This document shows, one piece after another, positions 54,546-62,360 of a stretch of 64,000 nt of DNA. The DNA lies in NCBI GenBank assembly GCA_963699345.1, contig CAVOTL010000005.1, forward strand, positions 806,001 through 870,000. The letters run 5' to 3'. The stretch's first letter is position 1, and each line of letters starts with the position of its first letter. The notes under the pieces are model-generated. The model was given only the letters and a program-made list of their open reading frames with translations. It searched no databases and was not told the DNA's origin. Source of the DNA: Bog-756 sp963699345. Its GTDB lineage: Bacteria > Actinomycetota > Acidimicrobiia > Acidimicrobiales > RAAP-2. The translations under genes and the position numbers were made by a program.

Positions 54546-55901
54546 TCAGTAGGTGACCTCGAGGGTGCCGTGCACACGCTCGGGCACACCGCCGAGATCG
54601 CCGAGGTCCCGGGCCGTCCCGCGCACCGACACGAGGTACCCCTGGCTGCCCTGACGCCAGTCGAGTTCGTCGCCGACGGTGCGGTTCACGGTGGTCGCCG
54701 TCACCCCGTCGAGGCCGGCGAGCCGCTCCAGCCCATCGAGACCGGCGAGGCGGTGGGCGGCGGTCGGTGCCTGGACGAAGTAGGCGTAGGTGAAACCGCC
54801 GGGCCGGGGTGGGTGGGCCCGAAGGGAACCGACCGGCCGGCCGACGGCGACGGCGGCCGCCAGCCCGGTCAGCGAGCACCCGCACACGGAGGCGAACAGC
54901 GCCTCGATGCCCCCACCGCCGACCCGCCCGTTCACCTCGATCACCCGCGGCCCCGACCGGGCCAGTTTCACCTCGATGTGGAGCGCTCCCGTCCGGACGC
55001 CGAGCGCCTCCGCCGCCCGGACGGCGACGTCCTGGACGGCGTCGGCGGCGTCGGGATCCAGGTGGTGGGGCAGGAAATTGCCCGTCTCCCGGCACGGTTC
55101 GGCGAGGGGGAACTTCCCGGTGACGGCCAGCGGCACGATCGTGCCCCGACCGGCGACGGCCTCCACCGACACGTAGTCGGCGAAGGAGGCATCCGCCGGG
55201 CCCACCGGGTCACCCAGCCACTCCTCGACGATCCACCCGTGCCGCCCCGGGTCACCCGCGCCGCGGATGTGGGTGAGTACCTCCCGAGCTCCCTCGACGC
55301 GCGCCGTGTGCCGGCTGCCACTCCCCCGGGCCGGTTTGACCACGACGGGTCCGTCGAGGCCCGCCATCGTGCGCACCACCGATTCGTCGCCGTCGTCCGG
55401 CTCGAGGACGACGAAGTGGGGACCCGGCAGGCCGGCCCGGTCGAGTGCCCGGCGCTGCACCACCTTGTCGACGAGTGCCTCGACCACCTCGGGCGGATTC
55501 CCCTCCAGGCCCAACGCCGAGGCCAGCCCGGACGCCAGCTCGAGCTGGTCGTCGGTGAAGGAGATCACCCCGTCGGGGCCGATGGCGACCAGCTCGTCGA
55601 CGTCGCGACCGGCCACGTCGACCACCCGACCGAGCCGGGGGAGCAGGCGGGTCCAGGACCCGAGCGAGGGATCGGTGGTCTCCGCCACCCACACCAGGTC
55701 GTAGCGGCCACCGAGGGCCGAGACGAGTTCGAGCGGCGACGAGGACGTGACGTCGTAGACGATCGCCAACGTGGGCCGGGGCGCGCCGGGCCGGCGCCGC
55801 GCCAGGGTGGCGGTCGCCACCGGCCGGTCGAGTTCTCCCGGGTGGCCGGTGCGGTCTGGGGTCGCGGTCCGACGACGCCGAAACCCGGTCTGTTCCCCCA
55901 T
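54546..55901 (-). CDS. ATP-grasp domain protein
   Basis: A 451-residue ligase-like protein. After a basic N-terminal stretch, residues about 45-150 form a Rossmann-like preATP-grasp domain (PTLAIVYDVTSSSPLELV). The ATP-grasp domain has VDKVVQRRALDRAGLPGP, GPVVVKPARGSGSRHT (Lys and glycine loop), and the metal-binding ALHIEVKLARSGPRVIEVNG segment. Such enzymes join a carboxylate to an amine, peptide or other acceptor. ATG 55901 has no visible ribosome-binding site; a start further inside, such as GTG near MATATLARR, is possible. It is convergent with the HNH lipoprotein gene. Substrate unknown. Confidence 0.83.
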   Translation of the reverse strand: MGEQTGFRRRRTATPDRTGHPGELDRPVATATLARRRPGAPRPTLAIVYDVTSSSPLELVSALGGRYDLVWVAETTDPSLGSWTRLLPRLGRVVDVAGRDVDELVAIGPDGVISFTDDQLELASGLASALGLEGNPPEVVEALVDKVVQRRALDRAGLPGPHFVVLEPDDGDESVVRTMAGLDGPVVVKPARGSGSRHTARVEGAREVLTHIRGAGDPGRHGWIVEEWLGDPVGPADASFADYVSVEAVAGRGTIVPLAVTGKFPLAEPCRETGNFLPHHLDPDAADAVQDVAVRAAEALGVRTGALHIEVKLARSGPRVIEVNGRVGGGGIEALFASVCGCSLTGLAAAVAVGRPVGSLRAHPPRPGGFTYAYFVQAPTAAHRLAGLDGLERLAGLDGVTATTVNRTVGDELDWRQGSQGYLVSVRGTARDLGDLGGVPERVHGTLEVTY

Positions 55902-55932
55902 GCGTCTGGTCCGGACCGGACCGACCGGGCGT

Positions 55933-56100
55933 CTACGACGCCCGGAGGAGCACCATCTGGGCGTCCGACCAGTAGCCGTGGCACGACCGGCACTTCCAGT
56001 GGGTGGCCGAGCCGGACACCAGACGGGGGTAGACGACCAGCTTGGGCACGTCCTGCGCCGCACAGTAGGGGCAGGTCCTGAATGCTTCTGGGTCACTCAC
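55933..56100 (-). CDS. Small zinc-ribbon protein
   Basis: A 55-residue protein with two Cys pairs: CPYC near residue 12 and CRSC near residue 40, separated by VPKLVVYPRLVSGSATHWK, forming one zinc ribbon. GTG 56100 follows GGAGGTG by 6 nt. It lies just upstream of the ATP-grasp gene, on the same strand with a 31-bp gap, so they may be cotranscribed. Nucleic-acid or protein binding is typical for such ribbons; no function can be assigned. Confidence 0.72.
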   Translation of the reverse strand: MSDPEAFRTCPYCAAQDVPKLVVYPRLVSGSATHWKCRSCHGYWSDAQMVLLRAS

Positions 56101-56258
56101 GGTCGTCACCTCCGGACGGGAACGGGTACCTGTTGGATCGGCACCACCGGCCAGGACTTGAGCCGGACGGCCTCCTCCGACCCCCGATCCGCCGGCCGGG
56201 ACGGCGAAAAGGGCGATCGGCTCTGTTCCGGGCACCCCCCGTGGAGGAGGATCGACCC

Positions 56259-57812
56259 ATGGGTGACCAGCGGTCGGGACGGGGACGGTGGGCGGTGGCG
56301 GGCGTCCTGTCGGGGGCGGTCGCCGTCGTCGTGGCGATGGTCACCAGCGTGGCGGCGACGGGGCCGGCCTCCCCGGCGGCGGCCGTGGTCCCCCTCGGGA
56401 CGCCGGCCTTCTACACCTGGCAGGCCCCCTACGACGAAGCCACGGCGGGCCAGCGGGTCATCGCCCTCACCTTCGACGACGGGCCCGGCACCTACACCCC
56501 CCAGGTGCTGGCGGTGCTCCAGCAGTACCACGTACCGGCCACGTTCTTCGAGATCGGGGAGGAGGTGGCCGCCTACCCGCAGTACACCCGGATGCTGGCG
56601 GCGGCCGGCGAATCCGTCCAGGACCACACCTGGAGCCACCCGGACCTCACCACCGTCCCGGTCTCGGGATTCCCCTACCAGATCGACCAGACCCAGAACC
56701 TCATCGCCTCACTGACCGGCACGGCCCCGACGTGCGTCCGACCCCCCTATGACGCCTGGGACGCCACGGTGCTCCAACAGCTCGCCGTGCGCGGCCTCAC
56801 CACCATGAGCTACTCCATCGATCCTCGCGACTGGTCCCTCCCCGGTGTCCAGTCCATCGTGGACAGCGTGGTGGGCTCCGCCTTCCCGGGTGCCGTGGTC
56901 GACATGCACGACGGCGGGGGGAACCGGAGCGAGACGGTGGCCGCCCTGCCCCAGATCATCACCGGCCTCGAGGCCCGGGGCTACAGCTTCACCACGATCT
57001 GCTCCCCCCTGCAGCCGCCGCCCCCACCGCCCCCGCCGCCCCAGACCAGCGACGCCTACGCCTTCGGCGACGCCCCGTCGCCCGGGGCGTCGATCACCTC
57101 GAAGGTGGCCTTCCGCGGCATCGCCGCCGATCCGGCGTCCGGCGGCTACTGGCTGACCGCCGAGGACGGAGGGGTGTTCGCCTTCGCCGGTGCGGCCTTC
57201 CACGGATCGCTCCCCGGCCTCGACATCACCCCGGTGGCCCCGGTGGTGGCGGTCGCCGCCACCACCGACGGGGGTGGCTACTGGCAGGCCGCGTCCGACG
57301 GCGGGGCGTTCGCCTACGGGGACGCCGGCTTCTACGGCTCCATGGGGTCCAAGCCGCTCGCCGCCCCCGTGGTGGGCATGGCCCGGACGCGGGACGGCCG
57401 CGGGTACTGGGAGGTGGCGGCCGACGGCGGGGTGTTCGCCTTCGGCGATGCCGGCTTCTACGGATCCATGGGCGGGCTCCCGCTGAACCAGCCGGTCGTC
57501 GGGATCGCCGGCACCCCGGACGGCCAGGGATACTGGGAGGTGGCCGCCGACGGCGGGGTGTTCGCCTTCGGGGACGCCCGTTTCCTGGGCTCGATGGCCG
57601 GGACGGTGCTCAACAGCCCGATGGTGGGCATCTCCACGGACCCGGCCACGGCGGGCTACCGGATGGTGGCGGCCGACGGCGGCGTGTTCTGCTTCGACGC
57701 ACCGTTCCTGGGCTCCCGGGCCGGCACCCCGGGGGCGGACCGCTACTTCGGCATCACCACCACCGCCGGAGGAGCCGGCTACCTCCTGGCCGCCCAGCAC
57801 GACGCGTCGTGA
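56259..57812 (+). CDS. Secreted polysaccharide deacetylase (NodB) with propeller-like repeats
   Basis: A 517-residue exported protein: signal peptide with hydrophobic core and ASPAAA cleavage region, then a NodB homology domain with TFDDGPGTYT (Asp73-Asp74), HTWSH (metal-binding His123 and His127) and RPPYDAW. NodB enzymes remove acetyl groups from peptidoglycan or other glycans. A Pro-rich linker (about 247-260) follows. The C-terminal 260 residues hold about five GYW.VAADGGVFAFGDAGFYGSM repeats of about 45 residues. GGAGGAGG precedes ATG 56259. The domain layout suggests catalytic action at the wall with the repeats for anchoring or glycan binding. Confidence 0.9.
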   Translation: MGDQRSGRGRWAVAGVLSGAVAVVVAMVTSVAATGPASPAAAVVPLGTPAFYTWQAPYDEATAGQRVIALTFDDGPGTYTPQVLAVLQQYHVPATFFEIGEEVAAYPQYTRMLAAAGESVQDHTWSHPDLTTVPVSGFPYQIDQTQNLIASLTGTAPTCVRPPYDAWDATVLQQLAVRGLTTMSYSIDPRDWSLPGVQSIVDSVVGSAFPGAVVDMHDGGGNRSETVAALPQIITGLEARGYSFTTICSPLQPPPPPPPPPQTSDAYAFGDAPSPGASITSKVAFRGIAADPASGGYWLTAEDGGVFAFAGAAFHGSLPGLDITPVAPVVAVAATTDGGGYWQAASDGGAFAYGDAGFYGSMGSKPLAAPVVGMARTRDGRGYWEVAADGGVFAFGDAGFYGSMGGLPLNQPVVGIAGTPDGQGYWEVAADGGVFAFGDARFLGSMAGTVLNSPMVGISTDPATAGYRMVAADGGVFCFDAPFLGSRAGTPGADRYFGITTTAGGAGYLLAAQHDAS

Positions 57813-57831
57813 GCGGACGCCGGCCATCCCG

Positions 57832-58332
57832 TCAGGCCGGACGGGTGGCGCACCAGGCGCCCAGGGCCGCGGCCTCCAGGCCGAGCTGCCGGGTGAAGCC
57901 CCCGAAGATGGCCTTCTCGGCCGAGCCGCCGACGAGCGGGACCCGTACCTCCAGGCGGCCGGCCACCGTCTCGGTGGTGGAGGTGCCGAGTTCGTCGAGG
58001 GCGAGCGTCCCCGAGCACCGCAGCAGTCCGTCGTAGTGGTCGGGCTCCACCACCAGCCGGCCGCGGTGGGCGACCGTGTCGAAGGTGGTGTCGATGACCC
58101 AGGTGAGCTTGTCGACGTCGACGATCCGGGCGGCCGGACCGGTGATCGTCCCGGCGAAGGCGTACCGCACACGCACGTGCAGGGACGGGCCATCGGTGAC
58201 CGCCGACAGCAGCTCGGGCGCCCGCACCGAGCTCGAGGCGTCCCCCAGGCTCCCGTAGTAGCCCGGATCGGCCAGGGCGCGCACGACGTCGTCCCGGGTG
58301 GCGGCGATCGTCTCGGTCACCGTGAACTCCAT
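57832..58332 (-). CDS. DUF2505 family protein (SRPBCC-like)
   Basis: A 166-residue protein of the actinobacterial DUF2505 family, which adopts a START/SRPBCC-like fold. It begins MEFTVTETIAATRDDVVRAL and continues DPGYYGSLGDASS, VDVDKLTWVIDTTFDTVAHRG and a C-terminal helix FTRQLGLEAAALGAWCA. No signal peptide is present, so it is cytoplasmic. Several purine-rich stretches (GGGAGGGAGGG) precede ATG 58332. It is convergent with the polysaccharide deacetylase gene. The fold often binds hydrophobic ligands; ligand unknown. Confidence 0.82.
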   Translation of the reverse strand: MEFTVTETIAATRDDVVRALADPGYYGSLGDASSSVRAPELLSAVTDGPSLHVRVRYAFAGTITGPAARIVDVDKLTWVIDTTFDTVAHRGRLVVEPDHYDGLLRCSGTLALDELGTSTTETVAGRLEVRVPLVGGSAEKAIFGGFTRQLGLEAAALGAWCATRPA

Positions 58333-58432
58333 CGCCCTCCCTCCCCCGGTCGGTGTGTCGCCAGCGTAGGGGGCCCGACGCGTCCCCCGGGGTGACGGCG
58401 ACGGGACGACTGCGCCGGTGCGCCGCCGGGCG

Positions 58433-59083
58433 TCAACCCAGGACGTCGCAGGTGAGCGTCGAGGACCGGCCGGTGAGCGCCAGGGCCAGGGCCCGGGGGT
58501 CGACCCGATCGGTCAGCTCGAGGAGCAACGGCACCACCACGTCCAGGGCCGAGGCGGGGGCGGCCAGCGGTTGGCCGCAGGCCAGTTGGACGTCCCAGGT
58601 GTGCAGGACGACCTCGACCACGCGGGTCACCAGGTACTGGTCGAACGGCAGCCATCCGGCGGTGTGGACGATGACCCGGTCGTCAGGGGTCACCGCCACC
58701 CGGTCGAGCGTGGCGGCGACCACCGCGCGGGCTCGCGGCACCGGGTCGGCCCCGGCGGCGACGGCCCCGTCGGAGGCCCGTCGGGCGATCCCGTCATGGA
58801 CACCGGGGGCATCGAGCGCCACCCGGTAGTAGCCGGCCGCGTCGCCGAGCCCGGGACCGTGGCGCGGCAGGTCGGCGTCGAGGTAGTCGGCGATCACGGT
58901 CACACTGCGCACCAGGTGGGCGAAGAGCTCGCGGACGGTCCACCGGTCGGTGCCCGGCCGGTCCCAGTCGGACGGTATGACGGCCGCTCCGGTGGCCAGC
59001 AGCTGGGTGGTGGCGTCGACCAGGGCGGTGCGGACGCCGCCCGACCCGGGCGCCGGGGTGGCGTCGGTCACGGGCGCGCTCAC
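58433..59083 (-). CDS. Maleylpyruvate isomerase N-terminal/DinB-like protein
   Basis: A 216-residue protein of the mycothiol-dependent maleylpyruvate isomerase-like group. The helical bundle signature is in DRWTVRELFAHLVRSVTVIA, with further helices around VVAATLDRVAVTPDD and RVVEVVLHTWDVQLACGQP. A conserved metal-binding His trio is suggested but I cannot place all three. GTG 59083 overlaps the stop of the upstream secreted-protein gene (GTGA); GTG 59071 is an alternative. Members are often involved in mycothiol or metal chemistry; the role here is unknown. Confidence 0.78.
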   Translation of the reverse strand: MSAPVTDATPAPGSGGVRTALVDATTQLLATGAAVIPSDWDRPGTDRWTVRELFAHLVRSVTVIADYLDADLPRHGPGLGDAAGYYRVALDAPGVHDGIARRASDGAVAAGADPVPRARAVVAATLDRVAVTPDDRVIVHTAGWLPFDQYLVTRVVEVVLHTWDVQLACGQPLAAPASALDVVVPLLLELTDRVDPRALALALTGRSSTLTCDVLG

Positions 59084-60204
59084 CCGCAGGCCGACACGTA
59101 GGCCGGGGTGCCCGGCTGCCACGCCTGGCCGGAGTCGGCCGCCACCTGGAGGCACGACTCGTCCACCGCCTGGAACTCGCTGGCCGGGATCTGCTTGAGC
59201 TGGTCCACCTCGGTGGCCGTCCAGCGGGTGTCCGCCGTTCCCTGGAAGTACCAGTTCGACCCGTTGTCGGCGACGATCATTCCGTAGGTCTTCATGGTGG
59301 TGAGGACGGTCTGGCAGAACGCCGAGCACGTCGAGGTGGGAAGGGAGAAGGAAGCGTCGAGCCGGAAGCGGGCGCCCATCGGCGGGCACGAGGTGTCCGA
59401 CTGGCCCGCCTCGTGGCGCGCCGGCCAGAGGTAGGACTCCTGGGTGCACGCCACCGTGAAGCGGATGGCGTGGTCCATGGCACCCGAGGCCACCTCGTCG
59501 TAGTTGACCAGTCCGGGCAGGATGGGGAGGCCGGCGGCGTCGGCCGATGTCCACCCGGCCGGTCGCAGCGCGTCGGAGTCGAGACTCCAGACGGCCCCCG
59601 ACCCCGCCTTCGACTTCCCGTGGGGGTGGTAGTGGGTGGCGAAGGTCTCGTACAGCGTGCAGGTGGTCGGGTCGACCATCAGGGCGTGACGGTCCGAACC
59701 GTGCTCGATCGGCGTCGTGGCGGACAGCGGATAGGGACCGGGATCACTCTCCGAGGCGTAGGTGAAGGTGATCGGGACGAACGCCGTGCCCGACGGGACG
59801 ATCTGCCACGGGATGCCGTAGGGCTTGGTCGGGTGGGACGACGGGCCGTAGTCCGGGTGGAGGTCCGTGGTGGACGCGTCCATCGAGGCGAGCCATATGG
59901 CGCTGTCGGCGTCGACGGGCAGTCCCGTGATCGGCGTGTTCCAGACGTCGTCCGCCGGGAAGGCCGGACACGATGTGCCGGGGAGGACCGTCCCCGGATC
60001 GGCGCCGGCCGGGGACGGGGCGACCAGGAGGGAGACACCGATCGTCGCCACGGCGATGGCGGCGGCCAGGGCGGCCGGGACACCCCGCCGGGCCCGTGGC
60101 CGGTGGCGGTCCACCGGTCCACGATCGGCCGGTCCCCCCACCCCCCGACCCGCGTCGGCCGGGCGGTCGGGCGACGACCCTCGTTCCGTGGCACCGTCGA
60201 GCAC
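59080..60204 (-). CDS. Secreted protein of an uncharacterised actinobacterial family
   Basis: A 374-residue protein with a charged N-terminus of about 50 residues, a membrane-spanning signal segment (VPAALAAAIAVATIGVSLLV) and an extracellular domain. The domain has conserved-looking blocks: DDVWNTPITGLPVD, YGIPWQIVPSGTAFVPI, SDPGPYPLSATTPIEHGSD, DRHALMVDPTTCTLYET and RPAGWTSADAAGLPILPGLV. I recognise this as a widespread secreted hypothetical family without a known activity. GTG 60204 is preceded by GGGAGGTG. It is coupled by GTGA overlap to the maleylpyruvate isomerase-like gene. Function unknown. Confidence 0.75.
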   Translation of the reverse strand: MLDGATERGSSPDRPADAGRGVGGPADRGPVDRHRPRARRGVPAALAAAIAVATIGVSLLVAPSPAGADPGTVLPGTSCPAFPADDVWNTPITGLPVDADSAIWLASMDASTTDLHPDYGPSSHPTKPYGIPWQIVPSGTAFVPITFTYASESDPGPYPLSATTPIEHGSDRHALMVDPTTCTLYETFATHYHPHGKSKAGSGAVWSLDSDALRPAGWTSADAAGLPILPGLVNYDEVASGAMDHAIRFTVACTQESYLWPARHEAGQSDTSCPPMGARFRLDASFSLPTSTCSAFCQTVLTTMKTYGMIVADNGSNWYFQGTADTRWTATEVDQLKQIPASEFQAVDESCLQVAADSGQAWQPGTPAYVSACG

Positions 60205-60331
60205 CCGACACCTCCCCTCTCCCCGGGGCGGCCGTCCGTCGCCCCGATCCACGGTAGACCCGGGTCCGCGTCCTCCGCACCACCCGTGCCCGGCCCCGGG
60301 CCCCGCCGGCGGGACGGACGTAGGGTGGCCC

Positions 60332-61195
60332 GTGACCACGGACCGCACGACCCCGGCGACGGCGCCCCGGCGTCCGCTGCTCGGCCTGGTGCGGGCGTGC
60401 CACTTCCAGCCCACCGTGGCGGTCGTCGCCGTCACGACGGCCCTCGCCGCTCTCGCCGGCCGCGGGTCGGCCGGATGTGTGGCCGTGGCCGTGGCGGTGC
60501 TCGCCGGACAGCTCTCCACCGGATGGAGCAATGACTGGTTCGACGCCGGCCGGGACGCCGGTGTCGGTCGAACCGACAAGCCCATCGTCGCCGGGATGGT
60601 CGACGTCGCCACGGTGCGGACTGCGGCCCTCTTGGCCCTGGCCGCCTGCGTTCCCCTGTCCCTCCTGTCCGGCTGGCGGGCCGCCGCGGTGCACCTGGTG
60701 GCCGTCGGTTCGGCCTGGTCCTACAACGCGGGGCTCAAGGCCACGGTGGCGAGCCCCCTCCCCTACGCCGTCTCGTTCGCCCTACTGCCCGCCTTCGTGA
60801 CCCTCGGCCTGCCGGCCCACCCGTGGCCCCGACCCGCGGTGATGGTGGCCACCGGCCTCTTGGGGGTGGGCGCCCACTTCGTGAACACCCTGGCCGACCG
60901 CGACGACGACGCCCGGTCCGGTATCGCCGGACTGCCCCAGCGCCTCTCGGCCCGCACGGACCTCCTGGTCGGCGTCGTGCTCCTGGGCGCCTGCGCGCTG
61001 ACCATCTGGGCCCTGGGGGGTGGTTCGGCGGTGGCCCGCGCCGCCGCGCTGGCCGCCACGCTCGGGGCCGCCACCATGGTCGTCGTGACCACGCTCCGTC
61101 ATGCCCCTCGGGCCGCCTGGTCGTGGACGCTGGTGACCGTCCTCGGTTGCGTGGTCCTGTTCGCGGTGGCGCGTCCCGCCCTGGTCGGGGGATGA
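60332..61195 (+). CDS. UbiA-family prenyltransferase
   Basis: A 287-residue integral membrane enzyme with about eight helices. The Asp-rich prenyl-diphosphate-binding motif is NDWFDAGRD (Asn67, Asp68, Asp71, Asp75), and a second acidic site is LADRDDDARSG. UbiA enzymes attach isoprenoid chains to aromatic rings in quinone, haem or related pathways; here MenA-, UbiA- or chlorophyll synthase-like subtypes cannot be separated. GTG 60332 is 5 nt after a TAGGGT box and has no ribosome-binding site, so it is a candidate leaderless gene. The neighbouring secreted-protein gene lies upstream on the other strand. Confidence 0.86.
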   Translation: MTTDRTTPATAPRRPLLGLVRACHFQPTVAVVAVTTALAALAGRGSAGCVAVAVAVLAGQLSTGWSNDWFDAGRDAGVGRTDKPIVAGMVDVATVRTAALLALAACVPLSLLSGWRAAAVHLVAVGSAWSYNAGLKATVASPLPYAVSFALLPAFVTLGLPAHPWPRPAVMVATGLLGVGAHFVNTLADRDDDARSGIAGLPQRLSARTDLLVGVVLLGACALTIWALGGGSAVARAAALAATLGAATMVVVTTLRHAPRAAWSWTLVTVLGCVVLFAVARPALVGG

Positions 61196-61281
61196 CCGGC
61201 GACGGCGCCGACACACGCCCGACGCAGCGTTCGGTGCCGTGGCGACGCCGTTGCCGGACCCCGAGGACCGCGGAGGTGCAA

Positions 61282-61339
61282 CAGTGGTGGCAAGAAATGG
61301 CAACCACTGATTGCCATTTGCCCCTCGCCGCTGCATACT
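61282..61339 (+). promoter_or_regulatory. Overlapping inverted repeats and a plus-strand promoter
   Basis: CAGTGGT (61282-61288) pairs with ACCACTG (61303-61309), and AAATGGCAA (61295-61303) pairs with TTGCCATTT (61311-61319). Base 61303 is shared and the loop regions interleave, so only one stem can form at a time. TTGCCA (61311-61316), a 17-bp spacer and CATACT (61334-61339) form a good promoter reading into the 3' end of the TetR gene on the opposite strand. Function inferred. Confidence 0.45.
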
Positions 61340-61353
61340 GACAGCACAGGTGG

Positions 61354-61376
61354 CGGATCCACCCGGCGGATCCACC
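61354..61376. repeat. Two CGGATCCACC sites downstream of the antisense promoter
   Basis: CGGATCCACC occurs at 61354-61363 and again at 61367-61376 (13-bp period), just after the expected start of the plus-strand promoter. The same half-site core, GGATCCACC, forms the palindrome at 62230-62245 in front of the TetR gene, so these may be extra sites for that regulator. Confidence 0.4.
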
Positions 61377-61395
61377 GGAGCCCGGGTAGTGGCGG

Positions 61396-62193
61396 CTACT
61401 CGGAGTTTCCGGCGACGGGCCGGTCGGTCGATGACCGATCGGCCCCCTCCTCGGTCAGCTCGGTCAGCTCGGTCATCTGGGCCACGAGCGCATCGAGTCC
61501 GACGGAGAGCAGCGACCACTCCTCGACTTCGCCGTCGGGTCCCGACGACTGCAGGATGTCCCGGGCGCTGATCGGATCGACCCGGTCCCAGATGGCGTAC
61601 CCCTCGACCATCGAGATGGCCAACATCGACAACTGCCGCACCGTGAGTCCGGGCCGCATCCGGATACCCAGCAGCCCGAAGGACTGCTCGAACACGAAGT
61701 CCCACCGGACGCAGTACACGTCGTAGGCGCGCCGCACGCTGTCCGACGTCGGCGTCCCGTCCTCGCCCGGGAGCTTCGACACGGACAGCCCCCGCAGTCC
61801 CATGTTGAGGGCGGCCGTGCGCGAGGTGGTGATGGCCTTGACGTGGGCGGCGCAGGCCACCCGGATGACCTCCCGGGTGGCGGCGCGCCGGCCGGCGACG
61901 GTGTCGAGGTCGGCGGCCGCCAGGACGGCGGCGGCCGCCCGGACGGTCTCCTCCGCACCGGCCCGGTCGAGGCTCTCCAGGGCGGCGGACAGCACGTCGG
62001 CCTGGTAGTCGGCCATGTCGGCCCAGATCCGGCCGATGACCGACGCGTTGGTGATCCGGAGCCCCTGCTCCTCGGCCACCCGGTCGAAGACCCGCTTGAA
62101 GGTCAGCCGCTCGGTGCCGCGGGCCAGCCCCTCGTCGATGAGGATGTCGAGCCCCGCTTCGACCAGCAGGTCGCGGAGTTCGTCGCGTCGCAT
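61396..62193 (-). CDS. TetR-family-like transcriptional regulator
   Basis: A 265-residue protein, longer than the usual 190-220. The N-terminus is a TetR-like helix-turn-helix, with LRDLLVEAGLDILIDEGLARG and VFDRVAEEQGLRITNASVIG followed by RIWADMADYQADVL in place of the common Y-x-F-x-x-K segment. The rest is a helical ligand domain with RRAYDVYCVRWDFVFEQSFG. TATATT lies 6 nt before ATG 62193, giving a leaderless transcript. A 16-bp palindrome lies upstream. It is convergent with the UbiA gene and divergent from a GNAT gene, either of which may be its target. Ligand unknown. Confidence 0.78.
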   Translation of the reverse strand: MRRDELRDLLVEAGLDILIDEGLARGTERLTFKRVFDRVAEEQGLRITNASVIGRIWADMADYQADVLSAALESLDRAGAEETVRAAAAVLAAADLDTVAGRRAATREVIRVACAAHVKAITTSRTAALNMGLRGLSVSKLPGEDGTPTSDSVRRAYDVYCVRWDFVFEQSFGLLGIRMRPGLTVRQLSMLAISMVEGYAIWDRVDPISARDILQSSGPDGEVEEWSLLSVGLDALVAQMTELTELTEEGADRSSTDRPVAGNSE

Positions 62194-62199
62194 CGACGC

Positions 62200-62245
62200 A
62201 ATATAGGTGTCCGCGGCGGCGGCCAGGTACAGGTGGATCCACCTG
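62200..62245 (-). promoter_or_regulatory. TetR gene promoter and palindromic operator
   Basis: TATATT (62205-62200 on the minus strand) lies 6 nt before ATG 62193 and makes a strong leaderless -10 box. CAGGTGGATCCACCTG (62230-62245) is a perfect 16-bp palindrome about 37-52 bp upstream of the expected start. It is well placed for autoregulation and also lies between the divergent TetR and GNAT genes. Confidence 0.55.
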
Positions 62246-62360
62246 GCGGAGGGTGATCCTGTCGGGCCGGGGCGTCATGACACCTCTTCCACCCCCCGGA
62301 TTGGGAGACTGAGGCGACACCCGGGTTGCGGGGCGACGACGACGCCGGGACAGGGGGACC

